Of a DNA stretch of 33,986 nucleotides, positions 12,561 through 19,784 are shown piece after piece. Both the position numbers and the translations under genes were made by a program. Within the stretch, counting starts at the first letter, position 1. Every line of letters begins with the position of its first letter. The notes under the pieces are model-generated. The model was not told the DNA's origin. It searched no databases and worked only from the letters and a program-made list of their open reading frames with translations. The stretch is from IMG/VR virus record IMGVR_UViG_3300025889_000056, positions 1-33,986 of that record; one strand, 5' to 3'. The stretch comes from a virus.

Positions 12561-14190
12561 AGAGATTGTACACTTGATTCGTACAGTGTTGGATGAGCAT
12601 AATGATTTCTATGACCAACAACGAGCAGAACTGAAGCGATATCGTGATGTATATGAGAACAGGTTTTGGCAGTCAGAGTATATGGATGACACAATGGTGC
12701 GAGTTGAGACAGCTGACTGTTTTGGTTACGTTGAAGGTTTTATTGCCAGTTTGTTTAGTCGTAATCCTGCGGTTGTGGTGGCCAAAGATACATCTATTAT
12801 TGAGGGTAATGCATTGATGGCCCAAGAGGTTGTCAATAGATTCTTGTTTGACAAACGTGAGCAGTTAGAGATTGCTAGTAGACTTGCCTTGATTTATCCT
12901 TCATCGTTCCTCAAACTGTCCCCCACAAGTAGCACGGATATGCTTGAAAAGGTGTCTATCCGTGCTATTCCTTGTTGGGAGATTATACGTGACTTGGATG
13001 CCAGTAGTTGGGATGAGCAGCGATATGTAGCCCATGCGTACTACTTGAGTGTACCAGAAGCAAATGAAAAGTTTGGTAAGAAGAAATGGACTGCTATACC
13101 TAAGGTAGATTACTTTACACCACAGGAAAAGTATACTGGTGTTAGTGAGGATTTACCAGATGATTACTTGTATATACAGGTAGTGGAGTTCTATGACATG
13201 GCTTATGACATGTTGTATTTTTGGACACCGAATCATGGTGATGGTGAGTCGTTGTTAGAAAAGTCACAGATACCCATCCGTACTTATGATGACAAGCCTT
13301 TAAGTCCTATCTGTCCGTTGTATTATGCACGTAGACCAGAGAAGCCTATGTTGGGTATGAGTGCTGTTAGTCGTGTGTATGACCAGTTCTATGAAAAGAA
13401 TATCTTACGTACATACTGGGCCAACTCAGTACGTCGAGATTCTCGGCAATATCTGTACAAAGAAGGGTCACTAGATGAAGAAGCATTGGCAAAGATTACA
13501 GCAGGTATTGATGGTGCAATGATTCCTGTTGATGAACCTGTCCTCGATGGTATTATCCGTGCTGTGGGTGTAGAACCGTTGAGTGGTAACTTTGACCGAT
13601 ACTTAAACTATATTGAGCAAGACATTAATCGTGGTAGTATTTTGGCCCCATTTAGTCGGGGGGAAGCGACTAAGGCTACTGCTACTGAGGTTACTGCGCT
13701 TGCTCAATATTCTGCTAGTGAGATTGGTAAGTTGGCCCGTGAACGTGACAATGCTATTGAACGATTGTCATTGGTGTATTTGCGTACGATTAGTTTGTTG
13801 GCTGAAGATAATGAGCAAGCTGTGATTGAGATTAACAAGTTGCCTAAGGTGATTACTGTACAGGACTTGGATGCTAAGTTCCGTATTGTTGCGCTTGACC
13901 AGTCAAGTACACCGTTGTCTGAAGCATTGAAGCGTAGTAACTTAGTTCAGTTGCTTCCAGTGCTTACACAGTTGGGTGTGTCTCCAGAGAAGATTAAAGA
14001 AGAAATTGTACGTCTTTATGACCTACCAGAATCTTTTATGGAAACACCACCACCACTACCCCAACAACCGCAAGCAGGATTGGGTGGCGCACCAGAGGAA
14101 ACAGCCATGAATACTTTGCCAGGTGACATAGGCGCACAAGGTGAGGTTCCAACACAACAAATTGCACAGATGCTTGGTGGAGGTATCTAA
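12544..14190 (+). CDS. Portal protein (podovirus type)
   Basis: A 548-aa protein placed directly after terminase and before scaffold and capsid genes. N-terminal helices (residues 1-60) precede a wing-like alpha/beta region. The stretch RDSRQYLYKEGSLDEEALAK, then IDGAMIPVDEP fits podovirus portals. A long helix, EVTALAQYSASEIGKLARER, then DNAIERLSLVYL, resembles the portal stem/crown helix with the usual 'TATEV' lead-in (GEATKATATEV). The C-terminus is P/Q-rich. The ATG has AAGGAG 7 bp upstream; the frame extends further upstream but with no better start. The dodecameric head-vertex role is known for the family; the assignment rests on length, order and helix pattern. Confidence 0.85.
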   Translation: MARTSKEIVHLIRTVLDEHNDFYDQQRAELKRYRDVYENRFWQSEYMDDTMVRVETADCFGYVEGFIASLFSRNPAVVVAKDTSIIEGNALMAQEVVNRFLFDKREQLEIASRLALIYPSSFLKLSPTSSTDMLEKVSIRAIPCWEIIRDLDASSWDEQRYVAHAYYLSVPEANEKFGKKKWTAIPKVDYFTPQEKYTGVSEDLPDDYLYIQVVEFYDMAYDMLYFWTPNHGDGESLLEKSQIPIRTYDDKPLSPICPLYYARRPEKPMLGMSAVSRVYDQFYEKNILRTYWANSVRRDSRQYLYKEGSLDEEALAKITAGIDGAMIPVDEPVLDGIIRAVGVEPLSGNFDRYLNYIEQDINRGSILAPFSRGEATKATATEVTALAQYSASEIGKLARERDNAIERLSLVYLRTISLLAEDNEQAVIEINKLPKVITVQDLDAKFRIVALDQSSTPLSEALKRSNLVQLLPVLTQLGVSPEKIKEEIVRLYDLPESFMETPPPLPQQPQAGLGGAPEETAMNTLPGDIGAQGEVPTQQIAQMLGGGI

Positions 14191-14663
14191 TGCCACGATA
14201 CACTTACGGTTGTAGATTATGTGATTTAGAACACACTATGATAGTTAAGTTCAGCGACCCAGACCCACAGGTTTGCGGTATGGATACTCCCAATAGTGGT
14301 TGTGGTGGTGAGTTATATAGAATGTTACGTGCTCCCAGAGCACATAGTAGTTGGAATACTACTGGTAGATATGGTGTCAATGGTTATTATAGCAAGGCCC
14401 TTGGAAGGCACATTGAGTCTCCACAGAAGGAGAAGAAGATAATGGAGTCACGGGGTTTTGTGTGTGAAGCGGATCTCCCTAAAGACCGATGGGATAGTGC
14501 TGTAGAGACTCAGAAGCGACGTGTAGCCGAACAGGATAAAAGCATAGAAACCTACACAGAAGCCTTAAAAAGTGGTAAAACAAAAGAAGAAGCCGTTTGT
14601 GCTGCATTTACAGCAAGTGATGCAGTCAGTGGTAAACTAGATGAAACATGGGGTAAAAAATGA
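14190..14663 (+). CDS. FmdB-like zinc-ribbon protein
   Basis: A 157-aa protein. Residues 1-46 (MPRYTYGCRLCDLEHTMIV ... CGMDTPNSGCGGELYRML) have C8, C11, C29 and C38, matching the FmdB-type zinc ribbon 'MP.Y.Y.C..C...'. The rest is charged and helical (SAVETQKRRVAEQDKSIETY). FmdB-like proteins are common in phage head modules with no defined role. The ATG overlaps the portal stop (TAATG) and the gene overlaps the next by 4 bp. Confidence 0.8.
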   Translation: MPRYTYGCRLCDLEHTMIVKFSDPDPQVCGMDTPNSGCGGELYRMLRAPRAHSSWNTTGRYGVNGYYSKALGRHIESPQKEKKIMESRGFVCEADLPKDRWDSAVETQKRRVAEQDKSIETYTEALKSGKTKEEAVCAAFTASDAVSGKLDETWGKK

Positions 14664-15172
14664 AAGAAGAAATGATGAACCAAGGCCAACCTTCAATGGA
14701 AATGGAGATTGAGATTCAAGGTGCTGAACAAGAAGATGAGTCTATGTTTGGTGAAATGGCACCCAAGGGTCGATTCACTGCTAAGGCTTTAAACAACTTG
14801 GTAAAAGCAACAAACCGTTTGCTGCCATTGTTTGACCAAACACCTGACTATCCATCGTTTGACCAGAATATTACTGAGTTTCCAACGGACTTTGTTCGTG
14901 TATTGGCTATGTTTAATGGTGCTGTTAGTGGTGCTATTGAAGAAAACTTGATTGATGAAGAACTAGACTTTGACATGTCAGAGATTACTGGCGATGAGAA
15001 TGTCAATATGTTGGCAGGCAAGTTAAACCGTTTAGTGAATGACCGTTCATTTAAAAAGTATCTTAAAGGCATGTCAGATGATAAAGGTGAATCTATGGAA
15101 GAAGAAGAACCTGAATCAGAACAAGGCATGCAAGAAGAAGATGTAGATGCTTTGTTTATGGAGCGGATGTAA
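14660..15172 (+). CDS. Acidic head-module protein, unknown
   Basis: A 170-aa very acidic protein with Met/Glu-rich ends (MEIEIQGAEQEDESMFGEM at the front, SMEEEEPESEQGMQEEDVDA at the back). The folded-looking middle is residues 35-135 (GRFTAKALNNLVKATNRLLP, LFDQTPDYPSFDQNITEFP). I do not recognise it. It lies between portal and scaffold, its start overlaps the previous stop (ATGA) and its stop overlaps the next start. A head-assembly or internal scaffold-like role is plausible but inferred. Confidence 0.75.
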   Translation: MKEEMMNQGQPSMEMEIEIQGAEQEDESMFGEMAPKGRFTAKALNNLVKATNRLLPLFDQTPDYPSFDQNITEFPTDFVRVLAMFNGAVSGAIEENLIDEELDFDMSEITGDENVNMLAGKLNRLVNDRSFKKYLKGMSDDKGESMEEEEPESEQGMQEEDVDALFMERM

Positions 15173-15327
15173 TGCCCATACATAAAACCAAAGGTGGATA
15201 CAAGATTAAAAACGTTAAAGGCACATCGCCAACCAAAGCGGCTGCCAAGAAACGATTAAAGGCTGTAAAAACAAGTCAGGCGGCCAAGAAGAAAGGTTGT
15301 TCCTGTCATAAACCCAAACGGAGATAA
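15172..15327 (+). CDS. Small Lys-rich basic protein
   Basis: A 51-aa ORF beginning MPIHKTKGGYKIKNVKGTSP and ending CSCHKPKRR, about one third Lys/Arg. It resembles the widespread short phage proteins that begin 'MP.HK.KGGY' and continue with a KA.AK+ helix. The start overlaps the previous stop (TAATG) and the scaffold gene starts 1 bp after its stop, so the coupling is good. It is probably a nucleic-acid- or virion-associated peptide. Confidence 0.75.
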   Translation: MPIHKTKGGYKIKNVKGTSPTKAAAKKRLKAVKTSQAAKKKGCSCHKPKRR

Positions 15328-15328
15328 C

Positions 15329-16159
15329 ATGCAAAACACTACCTCTAATGAGACTGTTGAAGCACTAGAAACCACAGAAGCAGTTGAAACTACCGAAACA
15401 GTAGACCCAAATGCAGATACTGTATCTATGACACTTGAAGAACTGTTGTCGATTGATGACCTTATGGACATTGATGAAGAACAGTTTGAAGAGTTTACAG
15501 ATGATGCCAACCACAAAGGCATGAAACCACTACATGAGTGGATGCAACATATTCCAGAAGATGTACGCAAACATGTAGCCAATATTCGTTCATCGTATAC
15601 ACGCAAGACACAAGAACTTGCTCAAATGCGCAAAGAACTAGAATTAGAACGACAAGCATTGATGGCCCAAGAAGAACTGGCTGTGAATAATCCATACTTG
15701 CGCCAAGCAGAACAAGTATTGGCCAATGAAGAAGAGTATGACTTATATACTCCAGAAGGCATGCAAGCAGAGATTAAACGTCAAGCGGCACAAATGCTTC
15801 AAGAAATGATGAAACCTGCACAGCAAGAAATGCAGATGAAACAACGCAAGATGCAACTAGAGCAGTTTAAAAGTGATAATCCAGAGTTAATGGATGATGC
15901 TTACCGCCTTCCTGTTGCACAGATGCTTCAAGAACGACCAGAACTTAAATTGGAAGATGCATTCTACATTGTAAAAGCCAAGGTAGATGCTGAACGATTA
16001 AAGTCTGAACGTGCGCAAGTAGCACAACAACGGTCTGAACGTCGTGAAACATTGCGTAAAACCTCTACTGGTAAATCTGTAAGTCCATCTGGAACTCCCA
16101 AGTTTCGTGATGCATGGGAAGCATACCAGTACCATAAAAGTCAAAACGCAAAGAAATAG
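15329..16159 (+). CDS. Capsid scaffolding protein
   Basis: A 276-aa highly charged, almost entirely helical protein. Residues 1-60 are acidic with TVEALETTEAVETTETVD and EELLSIDDLMDIDEEQFEEF. Residues 85-180 are long E/Q/K-rich coiled coil (RKELELERQALMAQEELAVN, QQEMQMKQRKMQLEQF). The basic C-terminus (TSTGKSVSPSGTPKFRDAWE) fits the capsid-binding helix region of P22-type scaffolds. It has GGAG before the ATG and sits upstream of the capsid gene, with only the amidase in between. The role is inferred from composition and synteny. Confidence 0.82.
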   Translation: MQNTTSNETVEALETTEAVETTETVDPNADTVSMTLEELLSIDDLMDIDEEQFEEFTDDANHKGMKPLHEWMQHIPEDVRKHVANIRSSYTRKTQELAQMRKELELERQALMAQEELAVNNPYLRQAEQVLANEEEYDLYTPEGMQAEIKRQAAQMLQEMMKPAQQEMQMKQRKMQLEQFKSDNPELMDDAYRLPVAQMLQERPELKLEDAFYIVKAKVDAERLKSERAQVAQQRSERRETLRKTSTGKSVSPSGTPKFRDAWEAYQYHKSQNAKK

Positions 16160-16166
16160 GTGATAT

Positions 16167-16589
16167 ATGCCCAAAGGAAAACGTGATGTATCGAAGATTA
16201 TTATACACCATACAGCATCTCCAAGATCGACGACGGTTGACCAGATTCGTGACTGGCACGTCAATGGCAATGGGTGGAGTGATATTGGGTATCACCTCAT
16301 TGTGTTGGGTGATGGTTCACTCGCCAAAGGTCGATCAATAAATAAAACTGGAGCGCATTGCAAAGGCCACAACCAACGGTCTATTGGTATCTGTGTGACT
16401 GGTAATACATCACAAGAACCACCTACAACTGCTCAGGTGGAAACTTTATTGGGCACTTTAAATAGACTTATTGAAGAGTATGGATTGACTCGTCAAGATG
16501 TCTATGGTCACCGAGATTTCGGAACTACAGAATGTCCCGGGAATTGGCTTTATGCAATTTTAGGACAATACAAACAAGGGTTGTCTTGA
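16167..16589 (+). CDS. N-acetylmuramoyl-L-alanine amidase (endolysin)
   Basis: A 140-aa T7-lysozyme/amidase_2-type zinc enzyme that cuts the MurNAc-L-Ala bond of peptidoglycan. Visible: KIIIHHTASPR (zinc ligand among H14/H15), WHVNGNGWSDIGYHLIVLGD (30-49), NQRSIGICVTGN, and the C-terminal zinc block YGHRDFGTTECPGN with ligands H115 and C123, and T121 in the position of T7 K128. No signal peptide, so holin-dependent release is expected; the holin candidate is distant at 1720. AGGTGA precedes the ATG. Its site between scaffold and major capsid is unusual. Its TGA lies inside the -35 box of the capsid promoter. Confidence 0.95.
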   Translation: MPKGKRDVSKIIIHHTASPRSTTVDQIRDWHVNGNGWSDIGYHLIVLGDGSLAKGRSINKTGAHCKGHNQRSIGICVTGNTSQEPPTTAQVETLLGTLNRLIEEYGLTRQDVYGHRDFGTTECPGNWLYAILGQYKQGLS

Positions 16590-16614
16590 CAATCCAATAA
16601 CCCAAATGTATGAT
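16586..16614 (+). promoter_or_regulatory. Sigma70-like promoter for the major capsid gene
   Basis: -35 TTGACA (16586-16591), 17-bp spacer, -10 TATGAT (16609-16614). The amidase stop codon (16587-16589) is embedded in the -35 box. A leader of about 90 bases follows before the capsid ATG. With the terminator at 18245-18278 it defines a two-gene capsid/decoration unit suited to high expression. Confidence 0.82.
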
Positions 16615-16714
16615 ACTATTGTTCGATGGACTTTTAAAGCACCCTGACAACAGACATTCCGAATGGAACACGTTTAGACTCATACAAAGATAATAAACTT
16701 TAATAGGTGATAAA

Positions 16715-17719
16715 ATGGCTATTTCTAATGATTTGCTATCGTCAACCTTGTTCTCCATTCGTGATGGCGAAGTTGACGAACTCTTTCAAAAAGTCGCATT
16801 CCTTGATAATGCGAAACGATTCAACGGTATTGAATATGAAGATGGTGGTATCAAAATCCAACGTCCTCTTAGTATCGCTGAACACTCACAAATTACAAAC
16901 CTTCCTACTGGATACGAAGCTGTCAACTTGGCAGTTAAAGACGTATTGCAACCTGCTATCTATGAGTGGGCTGACTTTACTGCTCCTATCGTAATTACCA
17001 AGAAAGAAGAACTTGAGAACAAAGGCGAAAAGGCTATTGTTAAGATTGTTGAAGCACGTATGCGTTCTGTAATGGGTATGTTGCGTCGTGAACTTAACAA
17101 GCAAATTCTTGCAGGTTCATCTAGTATCTTGACATCTGTGAATACACTTAACGGTAACGTAAGTGGTGGATTCTTCGAAGCAGTAGCAGTTGGTTCTCAA
17201 ACCAATACTGTTGGTGGTGTTTCAAAGTCTACTTACCAATCTACTACTGGTTGGCAAAATCAGTTTCAAGATGTAGGTTCTGCTTTTGGAACTGATGGTA
17301 TTCGTTTGATGCAACAGTTGGCTATTCAAGCAGACACTGTAACTCACATGGGCCAAACTCAATGTGTATTGATGTCTGAAGCATGTATGGCAAACTATCG
17401 TCGTGCTTTGTTTGCACAAGAACGATACATCAATGAAAAGACTCTTGATGGTGGTCGTATGCAACTTGCCTTTGGTGGTGCTGTTGTTGAACAAGACCTT
17501 GAACTTGGTTTTGCTTACGGAGTCAATAAAGTATCTGCATATTTCTTGAACTTTGATGGTGTCAAGTTGTGTATGCATAAAGATGCTGACTTTGCTGTAT
17601 CTCCATTTGAGCATATCTCAGGAACTACTGCACGAGCAGCACAATTGTATGTTAAGATGCAATTAATCGCTGACCATCTTGGTTCTTGTGGTATCCTGAC
17701 TAACGCTGAAACTTACTAA
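16715..17719 (+). CDS. Major capsid protein (HK97-fold expected)
   Basis: A 334-aa protein with its own strong promoter and good SD (AGGTGA), immediately followed by a decoration-type gene. Residues 1-60 (AISNDLLSSTLFSIRDGEVD) form an N-arm. Residues 70-130 carry long spine-like helices (GEKAIVKIVEARMRSVMGML, RRELNKQILAGSSSILTSVN). A Gly-rich loop region, AVGSQTNTVGGVSKSTYQ, follows. The C-terminal half (VLMSEACMANYRRALFAQER and GGAVVEQDLELG) resembles the A-domain of major capsid proteins of this size. The family is inferred from order and helix pattern; the sequence is not close to a model capsid protein I can name. Confidence 0.87.
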   Translation: MAISNDLLSSTLFSIRDGEVDELFQKVAFLDNAKRFNGIEYEDGGIKIQRPLSIAEHSQITNLPTGYEAVNLAVKDVLQPAIYEWADFTAPIVITKKEELENKGEKAIVKIVEARMRSVMGMLRRELNKQILAGSSSILTSVNTLNGNVSGGFFEAVAVGSQTNTVGGVSKSTYQSTTGWQNQFQDVGSAFGTDGIRLMQQLAIQADTVTHMGQTQCVLMSEACMANYRRALFAQERYINEKTLDGGRMQLAFGGAVVEQDLELGFAYGVNKVSAYFLNFDGVKLCMHKDADFAVSPFEHISGTTARAAQLYVKMQLIADHLGSCGILTNAETY

Positions 17720-17730
17720 GGAGGTTTATC

Positions 17731-18216
17731 ATGGCTACACAAAATATTATTCAATATCTTGAAACTACTCAATACTATGCAGATCAACGTGATGGTTCTA
17801 CTGTTGCTGTTGGCCCTGCTGCTATGAATCGTCGTCAAGTTGAAACCTACATTGCTTCTGAAGCCATTGCTGTTGGTGAAGCGGTATCTTTGGACTTGTC
17901 CAAGACTGCTGAAGGCGACATCATGATTCATGTAAAAGTTGCTGACAATGCTACTGCTTCTGCAGTTGCTTTTGCAGGATTTGCTTTGACTGCTGCAACT
18001 GCAGCAGGTGAAACCTTAGATGTTTGCATTGCAGGTGTCTGTGAAGGTCTATTGGCCAATGGTGTTGCTGCAGGTGACTGTTTGCGTCTTGATACAGCAG
18101 GTTCTGTAGATGTTTATGGTAATACTGATGTATTTCCTATTGTCGCTTATGCTGTAGATGCTAACAGTAGCGGTTCTGCTGCTAATGGAACTGTAGTAGT
18201 TATCAAACAGATGTAA
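17731..18216 (+). CDS. Capsid decoration protein (DUF2190-like)
   Basis: A 161-aa protein rich in Ala, Gly and Val. The middle and end read AGETLDVCIAGVCEGLLANG, VAAGDCLRLDTAGSVDV and NGTVVVIKQM, matching the DUF2190 layout: 'AGE.V.V...G.V.....G.VAAGD.L....G.V', a set of short beta strands. Such proteins cap capsid hexamers or bind between capsomers. AAGGAGGT is a very strong SD 6 bp before the ATG, fitting a protein made in large amounts. It is followed by a terminator. Confidence 0.8.
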   Translation: MATQNIIQYLETTQYYADQRDGSTVAVGPAAMNRRQVETYIASEAIAVGEAVSLDLSKTAEGDIMIHVKVADNATASAVAFAGFALTAATAAGETLDVCIAGVCEGLLANGVAAGDCLRLDTAGSVDVYGNTDVFPIVAYAVDANSSGSAANGTVVVIKQM

Positions 18217-18244
18217 ACTTAGTTTCAATCCTTGTTGTTTATGG

Positions 18245-18278
18245 AGGGTGGGTGTGTACGCATCCACCCTTTTTATTT
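18245..18278 (+). terminator. Terminator after the capsid unit
   Basis: AGGGTGGGTG (18245-18254) and CATCCACCCT (18261-18270) form 10 pairs with one wobble, 6-base loop TGTACG, then TTTTATTT. It is strong and canonical. The next gene's SD follows directly, so the long tail module needs read-through of this terminator or a promoter not recognised here. Confidence 0.92.
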
Positions 18279-18287
18279 GGAGACGTT

Positions 18288-19784
18288 ATGGCCAACTTAA
18301 AAGCATTGCGTGAAAAGGTAAAGAATATTACTGACTATTCGCCTGAACTACAACAGTTCAATGACCAGTTGGATGAGTTAATCAACGATGCGTACTACTG
18401 TATCTGGACTATGAAACGGTGGAACTTTGCGACTAAGTTAGATACGTTGCGTTTCCATGTGGATATTACAGCAACAACAGACTTAGAGAATACTGCGTTG
18501 TCTGCTGTAAATATGAACATTACTACAGGAGAACGCAAGGCTACATTAAGTGCGGCTATTGACCGATTGCACAACCCAGATATCTGGGAAGGTCAACCTA
18601 TTGAGATTGATACTATGGAGTACACTATTTCCAAAGTAATATCTCGTACAGAAATATTATTAGACAGAGCATACGAAGGTACAAGTTACAGTGACTACAC
18701 AGGTTGGAAGATTAAAAAGCGATGGTATGACCTTCCAGAAGATTGTTTGGAACTGTTGTATTTAGGCCATCGTGACTACCCGTATGTGTCTGTAACTGGT
18801 TCACAAAACCCTTATGGTAAGTCTACTGCCATCCTTCCTCGACGTGAAGAAGACTTAGACTTGCGTGTAGACTATGATAGTTCTTATGCAGAAGGATATA
18901 TTACCAGTCCATCATTGTCTATTGCACCAGCTGAAAAGATTAAACTTGCACCTGCTGAAACCTCAGGAAACTTTACTGGTGGTAAGTCGTATGAGTTCTG
19001 TTGGGCATTTATAAAAGATGGTAAAGTTGGAGCATTGTCAGAATCAGAAATTATTACACTTGGTGATGCAGATACAAGCATTAATGTAAAGTTTGTATCG
19101 TGGGATGATGAGGTAATCCAAGCAGATTCTTATAATAACAAAGACCAAGTAGCATCCCAATGGGAAGGTTACCGTAAAGTAATCTTATGGAATAAGAACT
19201 TTAATAAGGCAACTGGAGAACGTATTGGGCTTCCATGTTGGCTCTATGTTACTGTTGGTGGTAGTAATAGAAATGAACTAGACTACCTGGATATTTTGAT
19301 TGCCAAAGATATTGACAGCAACATTGATATCTTGAATACAAACCAACTGGACAATGGTTCACGTCGATATATTGAGATTGATGGATTACACCAACAGATA
19401 CGACCATATCCACGAGTCAATGGATATGACTTTGAGGTAGACCAAGTATTAGATGGTGCTGAGATTGTAACCTATCATGATTATGTACGTGATGGTGTGA
19501 TTCGATATCTTGAGAAGCCTAGAGACTTGTTGCTGTCTACTGATGTGCCAAAGATGCCTTTTGAGTTTCATCAGTTGATTGTTTACAAGGCCCTTGAAGA
19601 CATCTACTTAAAGTTGGGTCAACAAGGACTGGCAGCAACGTATGAAAAGAAATACATGAAAGAGGTAAACAACCTTGCCAAACGGTATGTCGATAAGATT
19701 GACCAAAGAATGGTGAGGGGTCGATTTCACATGGCTTACGGTAGACCCACGTATGATGGTTCTACGTTAAGGAGATTATCGTGA
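18288..19784 (+). CDS. Head-tail adaptor (P22 gp4-like) with inserted beta domain
   Basis: A 498-aa protein. N-terminal helices (ANLKALREKVKNITDYSPEL, QFNDQLDELINDAYYCIWTM) and a beta hairpin region (DRAYEGTSYSDYTGWKIKKR, WYDLPEDCLELLYLG) are typical of podovirus connector/tail-adaptor proteins. The C-terminal LIVYKALEDIYLKLGQQGLA, then YEKKYMKEVNNLAKR helices are the part that docks on the portal. Residues about 205-345 are extra: a beta-rich, probably Ig/Fn-like insertion (KSYEFCWAFIKDGKVGALSE). Plain gp4-like adaptors are roughly 160-250 aa. The ATG at 18288 has GGAGA 6 bp upstream. It overlaps the next gene by 4 bp. Confidence 0.72.
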   Translation: MANLKALREKVKNITDYSPELQQFNDQLDELINDAYYCIWTMKRWNFATKLDTLRFHVDITATTDLENTALSAVNMNITTGERKATLSAAIDRLHNPDIWEGQPIEIDTMEYTISKVISRTEILLDRAYEGTSYSDYTGWKIKKRWYDLPEDCLELLYLGHRDYPYVSVTGSQNPYGKSTAILPRREEDLDLRVDYDSSYAEGYITSPSLSIAPAEKIKLAPAETSGNFTGGKSYEFCWAFIKDGKVGALSESEIITLGDADTSINVKFVSWDDEVIQADSYNNKDQVASQWEGYRKVILWNKNFNKATGERIGLPCWLYVTVGGSNRNELDYLDILIAKDIDSNIDILNTNQLDNGSRRYIEIDGLHQQIRPYPRVNGYDFEVDQVLDGAEIVTYHDYVRDGVIRYLEKPRDLLLSTDVPKMPFEFHQLIVYKALEDIYLKLGQQGLAATYEKKYMKEVNNLAKRYVDKIDQRMVRGRFHMAYGRPTYDGSTLRRLS

